A stretch of DNA of 64,000 nucleotides, taken from positions 19,329-83,328 of the forward strand of contig JACCGJ010000202.1 of NCBI GenBank assembly GCA_013407085.1, in the 5' to 3' direction. The notes below the pieces were generated by a model. The model was given only the letters and a program-made list of their open reading frames with translations. It was not told the DNA's origin and did not search any database. The DNA is from Atriophallophorus winterbourni. Taxonomy: Eukaryota; Platyhelminthes; Trematoda; Plagiorchiida; Microphallidae. The translations under genes were made by a program, and so were the position numbers. How positions within the stretch are numbered: the stretch's first letter is position 1; every line of letters starts with the position of its first letter. Shown in pieces: positions 1-9,829 of the stretch.

Positions 1-700
1 TTTCAGAGATTTGCAGAAAAAATCAAAGTGAGTTTTGCGGTTGCTGAGCTGCAAACTAATTTGTGATGAACAACTATTTCACCGTATTAAAAGTTAATCC
101 GAAACGTGAATACGTATTCACTTTAAAAATCCCGGCTTTCGAGGGGATACGCCAGAGAATTCAATGGCTGAACTGGTTCCGGTTACACAGGATTTTCGCT
201 GCATTTCAAGAAATTACCTGCATAAAATTTGTTTCTTTTTGTGTATCCTTATTCGATTAGACATTCACCTTGAAGTTCGTCTGGACAGACTTAAATATCT
301 CGTCACTTTATGTAATTTAAGTGTTCTGTTTAAATGGCATCACATCGCATGAAACTTTACACTAATCCGGTCACTGGAATTCTTTCCGGTTGTATCCGAA
401 ATCGAATCATTTGGTTGCGATCTCCCAAGGCGTCTTGATTGTAGTACAGTCATCTAAATTTAACAAAAGCAACTGAACAGAAATCAATTATCTAGAAAAT
501 AATTTTTTTTCGGTTGCATACTAACGTTATGTTGCTTGCTCGCGCCACCGCGCTCAAGGTTCTTGTCCTTAAAATATGAATCAATGTTTCGCAATATTTT
601 GTATTTGAATTCACCGTTAGATGAGCTGCGGTCGCGACCCTAATGTGCATAAAACATTCGATTATCTGAATATTTCGAAGGACTTGGTACTGATGACTAT
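1..700. other. Non-coding, probably DRC1 intron
   Basis: I see no convincing exon or mobile element here. The short open frames are low in complexity and show no family motif. The stretch lies upstream of the first recognisable DRC1 exon, so it is most simply intron. Confidence 0.4.
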
Positions 701-724
701 TCGCAACACATAAATTCCGTCACA

Positions 725-870
725 CATCCCAAGCGCGGTTTCGGAAAGTGGCATACAAGCACAACTTGTTTACCATTCCTCAACTGTTTCAAGCGCATGC
801 GGATCCTGTTCGTGCTGTCCCTATCTGATGAGTGAAAACAGCACTAAACCGGTCGTGGAGTGCGTGTTTG
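725..870 (+). repeat. Decayed hammerhead repeat, family A
   Basis: This stretch resembles the tandem units at 52.3-52.8 kb, sharing the segment that reads roughly GGCATACAAGC, then the CATTCCTC(C)ACTGTTTCAAG block, then the ribozyme region. The hammerhead core is at 825-848: CTGATGA (825-831) is intact, helix II keeps three of four pairs, but the expected GAAA reads TAAA (845-848), so a conserved core G is lost. Helix I (819-824 with 855-860) keeps about five of six pairs including wobbles. It is a single unit rather than a tandem pair and is predicted to be inactive. Confidence 0.6.
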
Positions 871-879
871 TGATGGAGA

Positions 880-2040
880 TGCATGCAAAGGGTATAAACA
901 ATAAAAGGAAAAATAATTGCGATAGTTGAGCACACTTCCCGTGATGATATTTCATCATCTCTAGAGCTTTGCTCAAAATAAACTGAAATTAGCTAAAGTT
1001 CTATGAGCACCAAATGTCTGAAAAGGAACGAAAATTATTGGGTCAGATTATAACCTATCTCAACTGCTCAATCGGATGTGCACCCTGAATATTAGTGCGA
1101 ATGTGTTGTCCTACATAATTGTCAACACAATAACTGTAATAGCACTCTTTCTTGAGGAGATTTTGTGAAATAAGAACTGAATGCTAGAAACACTTTTGAA
1201 AAGTTCAGACGGCTCTTTGTTTCAATTTTTCTATAATCAAGCACTCGTTTTGGGTTATGTGCTCGTTTTAAAAGGGGTTTCAATAGATTAGAAACGACGA
1301 AAGATTCTTAGAATGTGTTTATTCACAGAACCCAACCAGATTTAGTCCGTTTGCTAGGCATTTTTATTTTGTAGATTTGTCAACACTCACCGAACGCCTT
1401 CGATTCATGATCAACATGTATACCTTTTATTATACCGTATCATTTTTATCGTCGTCATCATCATCCTCATCACCAACAAAGACTGCATTTCACCAATTAA
1501 ATGATATCGATCCTTGGCTAACATACAATCAAGAAGACAATTTTTGAGGCGGGGATTTTCCAAGCTCCAGATGTCTATTCTTTCGAAGAAAAAGTGGATT
1601 TTATCACAACAGATAAACCCAACGGCTGTCTAGATTATAAAAGCCCACTGCAGAAATCTATCTTGGTAGGTTTTAATCAGCGACAGGGACTTGTAAATCA
1701 GCTGTACTGGCGATTAATGGTAGCCATTAGTTTCGAACACCCAAGATTTGTTATACCAAGAGAAGAATTCGAACGGAAAGTCCGATGTAACCGCAATGTT
1801 TCTGCCGATCATGATCAGACATTTATAATAATAGTGGGCTGGTTAGTATCATCGCCAACACGTGAACAGGATTCACTGACAATTTTTGGCCTGCTCTGTA
1901 TCAAACCAACATGATACTTTTTCCAAAGCTATAGGTAAATATTGTATCAGATGGAACCGGGTGATTGTGTCGAAACTATTGAACATTGACTTTAAAAAGA
2001 AACACCACTTACCATTAAATAAGTTGTATTAATTATTGAA
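880..2040. other. Intron-like DNA with a CAT-rich stretch
   Basis: No coding family is recognisable. A CAT/CGT-rich stretch around 1450-1500 is followed by a segment resembling the one at about 60600-60635 (both read roughly CATCACCAA(CA)AAGAC, then GCATT and CACC). The two sites may share the end of one dispersed repeat. Confidence 0.35.
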
Positions 2041-2041
2041 G

Positions 2042-2232
2042 ATAATATTGATGTCCGAAGATGAATATTTCACCTCGTTTACAAGACAGCTCATTGAGAC
2101 CGAGCAGCGCAACTTTCGAGACATTTGGCTGATGAACGAATCGGCCTTGAAAGAAATGGCCCACCGCTTGCTGGAAGCGAATCGCGTGATCAACGAACAA
2201 CAGCTTGGGATACGTTGGATTCAACCTGACCT
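2042..2232 (+). CDS. DRC1: DRC1 exon A (first visible)
   Basis: This is the first exon I can recognise of dynein regulatory complex subunit 1, a coiled-coil component of the nexin-dynein regulatory complex that links axonemal doublet microtubules and controls ciliary beating. It encodes about 63 residues with the DRC1 hallmark stretch FRDIWLMNES, then a helix ending in EQQLGIRW and PD. The donor is GTGAGT at 2233, leaving phase 2. The acceptor is uncertain: AG at 2040-2041 (used here) or at 2059-2060, both with weak pyrimidine tracts. Phase and sequence continue exactly into the exon at 3275. The gene then runs to a stop at 51985, with mobile elements filling the introns. The N-terminal half of the protein must be encoded upstream of the window. 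Confidence 0.82.
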
Positions 2233-3274
2233 GTGAGTGTCGCCGAGTATATATAGAGCATGCTGTGTACAATGAGACAAGATAAATTGCTTATTTTATG
2301 TTTCTACTTTTTCATATGTGATTGTACCGTTTTGGTTGCGCCAATATCATCGAGCTGATGTTTCACTATCAGTGAGGCATTGCACAAATTTCACAAGCAA
2401 CGATTTATGTGTGCGTATAAACAGCGTGACTAGGTACGGTATGTAGGTCATCCGAATGTGAGCTTATAAGGATAATGTGTTTTACCGTGTGCCCAGATTC
2501 ACGCTGTGCACTTGTGACTGAATATCGGTTGTGAACTTCGAGTCTGTTGGTTTATCCATTTGAAGAACTCTCGTATATGTCGAGTTCTGCCCTTTGCGAT
2601 TATCTCTGTTTCATCCCAATTGAACTCGTATCCTTCTCGATCCTTATCTTGTTTTATAAACACACGTTTTAATTTTTACCATCCTGATTATTGTAAAGCT
2701 TGTTGCATGTTAGACCATTAAAAACCTTGAATTACCTTGAACTCAAATTAAAAAAAGTCGTATAATTGGAGGAAATGTCTCATTGTTTCTCTTTTTCGTT
2801 ATTCTTTATTAAGTACTCCGATCTCTTGATTTTTGTAGTTGTAGTTTTCCTCCGTCGATCGATGTCGAGCATGGATGTACAGTACAAGCTCACAATGATT
2901 TCATACTCGACAGTTTTAAAAAGAACTGTCTGTACCACAGCGCTCACAGCAATCGGCAAAATCCCACAATTGTTAGAATTTTCGAGCTGTCGGAGTGACC
3001 TACGAACATCACCTGCGAGCATTATCCGCTCTGCCCAGCATCACCAAATGCCACCAAACTGTCCTGTCGAGACCAAATTCTTTCAAACTTGCAAGGTCGA
3101 TGTCACAAGGTTTCATATCTGATTATCGCTTTGATGAAAGGCACCCGATCTATATGTGATTGAGCGAATCGAAATCTAAATACCTCCTGACTTCTAATCT
3201 TCCAGATTTAACATCAAATCGTTTAATGAACTTTCGCTAATAACGGTGCATTTTCCGCATTCGTATATTCTCAG
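2233..3274. other. DRC1 intron A-B with LINE tails
   Basis: No exon is seen. Around 2700-2745 the + strand ends in ACCATTAAAAACC then TTGAATTACC and TTGAAC, which matches the terminal style of the CR1 3-prime ends elsewhere in the window. Around 2843-2885 the - strand resembles the LINE tail seen at 6845 and 8120 (CATCCATG, GACATCGA and GGAGG in order). Confidence 0.45.
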
Positions 3275-3379
3275 CACATTCATGAGCAATGTCGGACCGA
3301 TTTCTGAATCGATTGAGCAACTGAGAAGCAAATCCCCCGCGGTTATCGCTTTGCAGTACATGAAGCGCAATGAATGCAG
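3275..3379 (+). CDS. DRC1: DRC1 exon B
   Basis: This exon begins after TATTCTCAG and ends before GTAATC. Its first base completes the codon split by exon A, giving a read-through of PDL-TFMSNVGPISES. The NVGPI motif following the IRW/PD segment is a DRC1 hallmark known from animal orthologues, so both phase and content support the join. It codes 34 whole codons plus two bases (AG) of the next, rich in charged and small residues. There is no domain beyond the coiled-coil scaffold. Intron A-B is 1042 bp. Confidence 0.85.
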
Positions 3380-4608
3380 GTAATCATTCAGTTGTTGAAC
3401 AATTCACAATTCAATTTAAAATCTTGGGACAGTGTGTGATGATTGAGGCAATCACACACATGGAATCTCTTGTAATAAAACTTTCAGACACAGTACTAAC
3501 GAATCTCTTGAAAATACCGACAGATTTTTAATAAGAAATCTATCTTTTATTGTTTACATCAGTGATTCCTACATCACTCTACACTATTGAGCGATTTAAC
3601 TTTTCCGGACACAACTATCACGCCAGTAATCATTCCACAGAACAGTTGTTGGTAGTCACTGATATTAAGCATAACGCGAAAACTTTAAATGTAAGAAAAT
3701 AAGCCATTTTAAACAAAGATAAACTTGTACGCCACGGTTAAATAGGTTTTTTTTACAAAGAACAACGATGTTCAAATACAGAATCACAAAGTGATTCATG
3801 GCCAAGCGCTCGATGCGCTTATAAAAGATCAATATATTATGGTGCTCACATCTCCATCCCTTACACGCTGCGTGTAAATTCGGCGCCAAAATGGCTAGGC
3901 TGCTTTTAGCGGTCCATCTGTTTCAAGGACCGTAACGACTAGCATAAATTTCGGTCTTGGTCTTTCGATTCACGTTCATCGCCTGCCGGTGAGATTTAGT
4001 TAACCATTTCTCTCCTGAAAGGCGCAAGGAGGTAGGAGAGTTATTTTTCGTCCCAAAGCTTTTGCAGGAATCGTTTTATTTCAACCCATTGGTTTTTGTT
4101 CAAGGAATGGTCTCATAATAATGCCAACAGTTTCAGCAGTCTTGTAGAATCCATCTATTGGTCGTTGGTCGCCAAAAAGCAATACTTTGCCCAAGATCAT
4201 CACAAAGAGAGGATTAGAAGTTTGTTGTTGACATGGAAATCGTTCTCCGAGGTTCCTGAAGGGATAGCACTATGAGATTCGAGATTTGAGTGTCCTGCAC
4301 GTACATGAAGGAGACGAACACTGCCTCACTCTTCACGCCTGTGTCTGTAAGCTGTGGTTCGTTATAAACTTGCTTGAGAATTTCTTCATCTGGTAATAGG
4401 GTTCAACATTTCATCATCTAAAGTCGATTCGGAACGTTAAATGATTGCCCAACTGATAGAAAACTCATTGGTACCTCAAACGATAAATTTCCATTTTTTT
4501 CCGATATTGATTCAAAAAGTATATATTTATTCGTGCACTCCCATCTCAATCGATTATCTTGCCTCTCATTCAAAACAGCCTCAGCCCACACTCAAAATGC
4601 CTCGGCAG
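3380..4608. other. DRC1 intron B-C
   Basis: About 3718-3885 is a family-B repeat unit without its ribozyme part (listed separately). The rest shows no recognisable exon or element. Confidence 0.5.
3718..3890 (-). repeat. Family-B repeat unit, ribozyme part lost
   Basis: The segment shares an ordered set of blocks with 7139-7310, 7760-7900 and 54545-54700: ACTTGTA/TGCCAC, then ACAAAGAACnACGAT, GTTCAAATACAGAATCAC, AAGTGATTC, GGCCAAGCGCTC, and GGTGCTCACATC. Here it stops before the hammerhead region that follows in the 54.7 kb unit. The ribozyme, where kept, lies on the - strand, so that strand is used. Confidence 0.6.
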
Positions 4609-4690
4609 GAAGCGTGTTATTCCGACATCACTGAGAGAAGTTTCTCCGTCAGTCGTCCGGAGATTTATCGAGCTGATTTGCTATGAACCT
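4609..4690 (+). CDS. DRC1: DRC1 exon C
   Basis: The acceptor is CTCGGCAG and the donor GTGAGT at 4691. One base completes the codon left by exon B, then 27 codons end in phase 0. The C-terminal part reads VVRRFIELICYEP, which corresponds to the DRC1 segment where a helix of the form TKRIL-LLCDE precedes the conserved FLIE-KL region. The reading continues in frame into exon D. The exon sits 3.5 kb before exon D, and the intron between them carries most of an LTR retrotransposon. Confidence 0.85.
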
Positions 4691-5099
4691 GTGAGTTGAA
4701 ATGGTACAAATTTATTTGATTTCGCCTGTGTACACAGGCACTCTGCTGGATTTTTTCTTGAAAAGTGAACTTGGAAGGAACTTTTACAGCTTCACAGCAA
4801 TCGGTTGTTAAACATTGGCATAAATGTGAATCAATCAATAACATGTATGCTGTTTTGATTTACATAATTGCATAAGTTATCATCATTCATTGAAACAAGC
4901 TTTTATCATCATTATGTCTCAAGGTAGAGCAAAATCGTTATTTTGGAAAATACACTCCGCCCACTGATAGACTGCTTGTGACACTCAATCAGCCAGAGAA
5001 TATTCGGCTCTAGACATGCATTTAAGAAAGTGCCCTTGACAGAAAGATTGCAATGTGTTCTTGCTCACAGTGAAAAGAACGGAGACCGAAATAGTCGGC

Positions 5100-5407
5100 G
5101 CACATTATCAGCTCGTCAACGTCACTCGACCCCCCTGGTGAGACAAGAGCAAGAAGTGAACCTAATGGTCAAAAGTCACATGATGACACGAAAAGAGGTG
5201 ACAAAAGGCCGGATGTTGGCCACTTGTCGCCCATGACCTGAGATGTTTGCATAATTAATGAATAATGAACCAGAAGTCGAGCGATAATCCGCAGCAGGTG
5301 TGAGCGTCACGTGATGTGAGCAAACGGTTCTAATATAAATAACAAGTTGTGTGATTGAAACGTAATAAACGTTCTGTCCGAAACGCGTTGACTTCTCATT
5401 TACTGCA
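5100..5407 (+). mobile_element. 3-prime end of an LTR (5-prime LTR)
   Basis: The stretch ends in CA directly before a primer-binding-site-like sequence at 5409. It contains a TATAAAT-like box near 5333 and AATAAA at 5364-5369 in the spacing expected of an LTR promoter and polyadenylation signal. The left LTR boundary is not visible, and no matching 3-prime LTR was found in the window, so the start given is approximate. Confidence 0.5.
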
Positions 5408-5408
5408 T

Positions 5409-5421
5409 TGGTGCCGTGACC
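5409..5421 (+). other. LTR retrotransposon primer-binding site
   Basis: TGGTGCCGTGACC follows the LTR end by one base. TGG is the usual start of a site complementary to the CCA end of a tRNA primer. The tRNA is not assigned. Confidence 0.55.
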
Positions 5422-5439
5422 ATGAAGCTGCCGTGAGCA

Positions 5440-6838
5440 AGCTAATTTGCGATGCCGACGTCGAACATTGGCTGTAGAATTTCCAAGCAGTTGCAAGGTG
5501 TAATGGCGTTAATGGTGACATGAATTTACTTGCTGCTCTCGGAAAGCTGTTGACAGTTAGGGCCAAGGCTGTTTCTCAGATAAACCGAAAATTCAAGTTT
5601 TCACAAACTTTTGAAGAAATGAAAAGGGTCTTTGTAGCAGAGTTTACCAAGGAACACGACCGACAACGAGCAATGTAACACTTTTATGGTTGACAGTTTG
5701 ATGGCACTGAGACCCAATTGTTCACTATCAGTTTTGCGACGTCAGTTGGAGTTGGGCCAACCCGAAATAGATTAAACGAGCATACATAGATTACTGATGA
5801 ACCGTTTTATCCAAAGCCTCCCAAGAGACCATCAAAAAATAAAATTGGCTACAGAATTGGAAACAACGAGACAGAACACCTCATTGCTTTGGCCAAGCGC
5901 TTTCTAGGTAGCTCATACTTTACTTTACTTTTACTTCTGTGCGACTATCTCCTCCTGGAGGATGAGTCGGCTTCGTTGACGTCACGGATTGCAGCCACCC
6001 ACGCTCGGCGGTTAGAAGCGAGATCCGCGCAGATTTTAAGCCAGGTCCGGTCCCACGTGCGCCATCCGTAAACCGATCGTAGACCAAGCAGCTCCACATC
6101 CGATCTCACGGTGGCGAGCCAAGTCTTCACTTGTCCTCCGTGACGACAACGCCATTCTGCGCAGGGTGTCGGTGATCGTGTAACGAAAAAGGCGGCACGG
6201 GAAGCGAAGATTTGTGAATTAGAAAAAAGTCAATAAATTGAAATTAGCTGCGAGAAGGAAGTCAGATTTTCAACCAGATCACAAGTGTTTTGCTTGCAAA
6301 ATGAGGGGACTCATCGTGACAGTATGTAGTTAAAAACGTCCCAACCGTTGTTTTTCTATTTCGCAGTAGGCACATACCAAGATTGACCATAACGATGGAT
6401 GATATCCAGATCAGCGTAATAATTGTTACGGGTGCCGGGATCTCCATTAAAACTGCTGAGACATCAACGCCCAATAGACCGTCGAAAACCGTGGCTTATG
6501 GCATAGAAGGAACCCGTTTAAATGTAAAGTGAACGCGGCGCGTTCGGTTGCAGGTTGGAAAAATGATTTTGACACAGGAAATGTTTGTTGTTGAAGGCGA
6601 TTCCGAGACGATTATCGGTGTCGATATTCGAAACCGATTAAATGCTGTTATCAGTTTCAACGACGGATCGTTGCAATTAGTCGGTGAGCGACTACAGTTT
6701 AGAAATTCATGTCAGGGAGACACAACAAGTGTGCAAACATTTCAAAAGCTGCATCTGCCAGACTGCAGTATTAAAAGTGTGCGACAATGTTCGGAGAAAT
6801 TCTCGGATTTTTTCTCAACTTCGAAAGATGACTATGGG
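5440..6838 (+). pseudogene. LTR retrotransposon gag and protease remnants
   Basis: Downstream of the primer-binding site the + strand encodes a broken gag. About 5730-5880 reads LRRQLELGQPEID, a stop, then LLMNRFIQSLPRDHQ and IKLATELETT, a pattern typical of Ty3/gypsy-type gag. An inserted LINE end occupies about 5905-6180. After it come a damaged CCHC-like knuckle (CFAC at about 6290) and a retropepsin-like region at 6400-6720 with VAYGIEGTRL, MILTQEMFVV and ETIIGVD. The catalytic DTG reads VTG, so the protease is dead. Several stops and shifts are present. I cannot separate gypsy from BEL firmly, because reverse transcriptase is absent. Confidence 0.6.
5905..6180 (-). mobile_element. RTE-like LINE, C-terminus and 3-prime tail
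   Basis: On the - strand the frame reads KTWLATVRSDVELLGLRSVY, then WDRTWLKICADLASNRRAW and IRDVNEADSSSRRR. This is the C-terminal style of flatworm endonuclease-reverse transcriptases of RTE type. It is followed by a short tail ending in AAGTAAAAGTAAAGTAAAGTA. The element is 5-prime truncated and sits inside the LTR retrotransposon. Its last roughly 55 bases are nearly identical to the end of the SINE-like element at 59745. Confidence 0.65.
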
Positions 6839-6839
6839 T

Positions 6840-7138
6840 ATTGTTGTTGGCCTCCTTCGGTCGATGTCCACCATGGGTGTACATCACAATCGCATGAATG
6901 TTCATGTTCTACAGCTTTTTGTATGACTAAACACTCCGATCCGCAGCGCCGGCAGCGATAGTCAGAACTCGGTTTATCGTGTCAGTTGCACGCCGGCGGC
7001 GTGATCTACGTTCAGCAGCTAAGAGCTGTATCTGCTCCTCCCAAGCTTGCAGACAACGCTTTACACAATGCCTCCAATGTGAGTGGCCATGAGCAAGTTC
7101 TTTCCAACTCGCCGGGTCAATGCCAAGAGCTTTAATAT
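6840..7138 (-). mobile_element. LINE 3-prime end with zinc-finger tail
   Basis: The - strand encodes DIKALGIDPASWKELAHGHS then HWRHCVKRCLQAWEE and a basic stretch. After a frame change comes a C2H2-like YRCRRCGSECLV with a distal H and C. This order (W-rich tail, basic region, terminal zinc finger) is common at the C-terminus of some non-LTR retrotransposon ORF2 proteins. The element ends in an AAC-rich tail. The clade is not assigned. A matching tail lies in the opposite orientation at 8119-8170. Confidence 0.55.
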
Positions 7139-7310
7139 CCAAGTGATACTTGAATGCCACTTTTGCATAGGGTCCGTACAACGAACCACGATGTTCAAAC
7201 ACAGAATCACATAGTGATTCGTGGTCAAGCACTCAAGGCGCTTATGGATGACCAAAGTTATGTGTTGCTCACATCCCCCGAAATTACACTCCGGTAGTGG
7301 AGTGTAATGG
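7139..7310 (-). repeat. Family-B repeat unit
   Basis: It shares the ordered blocks of the family (ACTTGAATGCCAC, GATGTTCAAACACAGAATCA, GTGATTCGTGGTCAAG, GCTCACATCCCC). Where the ribozyme would begin, the sequence instead forms a perfect hairpin, TTACACTCC (7284-7292) and GGAGTGTAA (7299-7307). Confidence 0.6.
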
Positions 7311-7635
7311 GCATCGTCAAACAAGCATACATTAAAAAGGTTTGCTAACAATTATTTTAATTTAAATTTAATCCCAGGTTTGTGTCGAATGAAGCCTTTG
7401 AATCCGCATTACGTTCATCACCAAGACATGGTTTCACTTCATCTTTCGCCTAATGAATGGGCTGTATACTGCAACCGAATGCTTAAACACCGTGAATCAC
7501 TCAATCAGAGTAACCAAGAACACAAATTTTTCATAGGTGACATAAAATGCTAATGTGTTTGCTGCAAACAACTGCCATGACAACACCGTGGTGACACCAT
7601 TTATTATCGTTCCTTTAGTGTTAAACCAGCCCATG

Positions 7636-7915
7636 TCAATATATTTTGGTACTCACATCCCCATTCCTGGCACACCAATTACCGATTTCTGACTGCCATC
7701 ATCAGGTGGAGACAGTGAGATCAGGTTCAGTTAGCCTGGAAGCTGCGGTAATGGGGTCTATAAAGTTATACTTGTTTGCCACTCTTAAATAAGGCTAATA
7801 CAAAGAACCACGATGTTCAAACAAGTGATTCTTGACCAAGTGCTCGCTTATAAAATACCGATTGTGGCGTTCACTCCCCAATCTCCTACACACATACGCC
7901 ATTAACATTAGTTAA
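7636..7915 (-). repeat. Tandem family-B repeat with hammerhead motif
   Basis: There are two partial units in tandem, with the ACTCACATCCCC block at 7651 and its counterpart near 7871, a period of about 220 bp. The first unit contains a - strand hammerhead core at 7675-7712: CTGATGA, a short helix II, GAAA, TCGG, then TA. The core bases are kept, but helix I is mismatched after the cleavage site, so activity is doubtful. The second unit lacks a recognisable core. Confidence 0.6.
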
Positions 7916-8118
7916 TTTCTTGATTTTTTTAATTTTAATTTGATCGTTTTCACGTATAATTATGTTTTACTTATGGTGAAATTTTAGAAGAAACAAAGCC
8001 ACTTTAGATACACATAAGAGCACTGAAAATGTTAAATAACACTTCCAACAACAATTCTATTATATTCCTGTTAAATTACTTTTAAATCAACGGCCGCGTA
8101 GAGAACTAGTCATGCACA

Positions 8119-8170
8119 TGTGATGTACATCCATGGTTGACATCGACCGAAGGAGGCCAACAACAACGAC
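8119..8170 (+). mobile_element. Isolated LINE tail
   Basis: About 46 bases match, with three visible differences, the reverse complement of 6843-6888, the 3-prime tail of the LINE at 6840-7138. It ends in CCAACAACAACGAC. It is probably a severely 5-prime-truncated insertion in the opposite orientation, not one end of an inverted-repeat transposon. Confidence 0.5.
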
Positions 8171-8229
8171 CACAAACGGTGCAAATCTCTGATTGCAATT
8201 TTAATTTGTTTCATTTTTGAATGTTACAG

Positions 8230-8319
8230 GAATTTCTGATTGAAGAAAAAGTGAAGCGATTGTTGAAGCCGCTGACTGACGAGGATGGCTTGTTGTTGCG
8301 TCTGGACACGGTGTTGACG
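8230..8319 (+). CDS. DRC1: DRC1 exon D
   Basis: This is a clean 30-codon exon after TGTTACAG and before GTGAGT, phase 0 at both ends. It reads EFLIEEKVKRLLKPL then TDEDGLLLRLDTVLT. In DRC1 orthologues this is the conserved segment of the form FLIE-KLL-LL-PLE-(D/N)E-LLRLDAIF, followed by ALGI, which is exactly what exon E begins with. It is among the most diagnostic parts of the gene in this window. Intron D-E (9.1 kb) is packed with CR1 LINE fragments. Confidence 0.9.
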
Positions 8320-8582
8320 GTGAGTTTCTTAACACACGATTCACACAAACCAAGGCAGAGTTATGACAGTAACCGAGATTGTTTATTGGATTCCTACTGG
8401 TTAAAATCATTTACAAGTTGCTCGGAGAGCACATCTCCCTTACAAAAATACAGCAAACATAAACACTGTGACACGCCTCGGTTAAGCCTTTGAACTTGCG
8501 TGATATTTGAATAGATCATGATGAAACGGTAGAGAGTTAGCCTTGTGGATACGATTGATGAGTTAACCGTGAAGAAGTTATT

Positions 8583-9520
8583 CCGATTCAAGATTTATGG
8601 TTGAAAAAGCAATTAACTTTAAAATAACCATAGTGTCGAACTATAGGTACAAATGTATATATATGTATAAATAAAATCAAAATCAATGGGACGATGATAG
8701 TTTATTAATAGTTGGCGGCAAAATTTGGATTAACTCTTATATAATCGTCAAGTTTCGATTTGAATACAGATAACATGTTTGAGCTTATCAAATCGGCAGG
8801 TAGGGAATTCCAAACAAAGCACACACGCACAGAATAAAAATACCTGCGGCAGTTCCGTTTGGAATGTGTTACTTCCAACTTGTAACCATGGCCATGGCTG
8901 TTGCTGGAAGTTCTAAGGTGAAATAATAAGTCCAGGGGGAACAGTAGTAAGTATTTTGTATGCGAAGATGAGATCACCTCGCATTCTCCTTTGTGCAAGT
9001 GTTCTCAGCTCCAGTCGTCTGAGTCGCCCGGCGAATGGCATAATTTCGAGTAACATAACGAGCAGCCCAGACGCGCTTTTGTAAACGGCTTCGCATCATA
9101 GACCATTTTTCAAACTACCGCAAATCCAGACACCCAGGTCCTTTTCTTCTTCGGTGTACTCTAGGTTTTTGTCTCCGAGCTTGTATTGATGGGAAATACC
9201 AAGGTCACGACAGATCTGAATGATCTTAGATTTTTGCATATTCAATGGCAGTTTATTTTCGGATGACCAGGTGTTCAAAGCATTCAAATCGTTTTGCAGT
9301 AAAATACAATCATCAGCATTACTGATTCGCCTCTATACTTTTATATCGTCAGCAAACAAAACCATCTTACTGTCAATTGGTATTGGTATAGACTAGGAAC
9401 AGTATTTGTTCAAGCACTGAGCCTTATGGAACACCGCTAGTGAAATCGATTTTCTTCGAGAGGAAATTTTGCCCGGAAATATGTTTAGGTAATTTTTTCC
9501 AAATGTGTGTATAAGAAGGA
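8583..9520 (-). mobile_element. CR1-like LINE fragment, RT to 3-prime end
   Basis: The - strand holds reverse transcriptase remnants (DFTSGVP then SVLEQILFLVY at 9400-9450) and the connection segment (WSSENKLPLNMQKSK, EEEKDLGVWICGSLK). The C-terminal block follows (VRVCFVWNSLPADLI, VFKSKLDDYI) with a stop at 8705, a 3-prime UTR, and an end in ACCATAAATCTTGAATC at about 8583. Several frameshifts break it. The 5-prime part is missing. Confidence 0.75.
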
Positions 9521-9554
9521 ATCACTAAGGGATTTCAGTAAACTGGGGCCAACA

Positions 9555-9825
9555 CAGTATTATTCAGCACAAAAGATGGTAACATTTGTTTGAAGATCAT
9601 TGCGTTTGATGAGGAAATAATTTCTGGCGGTAAGCTGTTTCACAAAATACATACACGGAATGCATAAAAGTTGCGGCGACAGTTTAATCGGGAATGTAGG
9701 TTAGATTGTGACTGCGGGTCGGGAGATAGGGACTAATTTTAAAGATGTGCCGGAGTGTGTGCGACCCCGTATGGATTATTCGGTATGTCATGATTAGGTC
9801 AGCTCGGAAGCGCCTGTGCTTCGGA
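9555..9825 (-). mobile_element. CR1-like LINE C-terminal scrap
   Basis: The - strand reads RADLIMTYRII, then SPYLPTRSHNLTYIP, a stop, and TVAATFMHSVYVF. This corresponds to the CR1 C-terminal block (RGDLTLMYNI, ELSVLIPTSRLNCRRY, AVRVSFKWN) seen at 38900-39100. It is a separate piece from the one at 8583-9520, because that piece already has its own C-terminus. Confidence 0.6.
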
Positions 9826-9829
9826 GTGC

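Noticed and set aside
1594..1914. 106-codon frame as an upstream DRC1 exon
   Set aside because: It shows no DRC1 features and lacks a fitting donor, and its phase cannot be linked to exon A.
6840..8170. A DNA transposon with terminal inverted repeats
   Set aside because: The left arm is the 3-prime end of a LINE with coding homology, no transposase is present, and the flanks show no target-site duplication.
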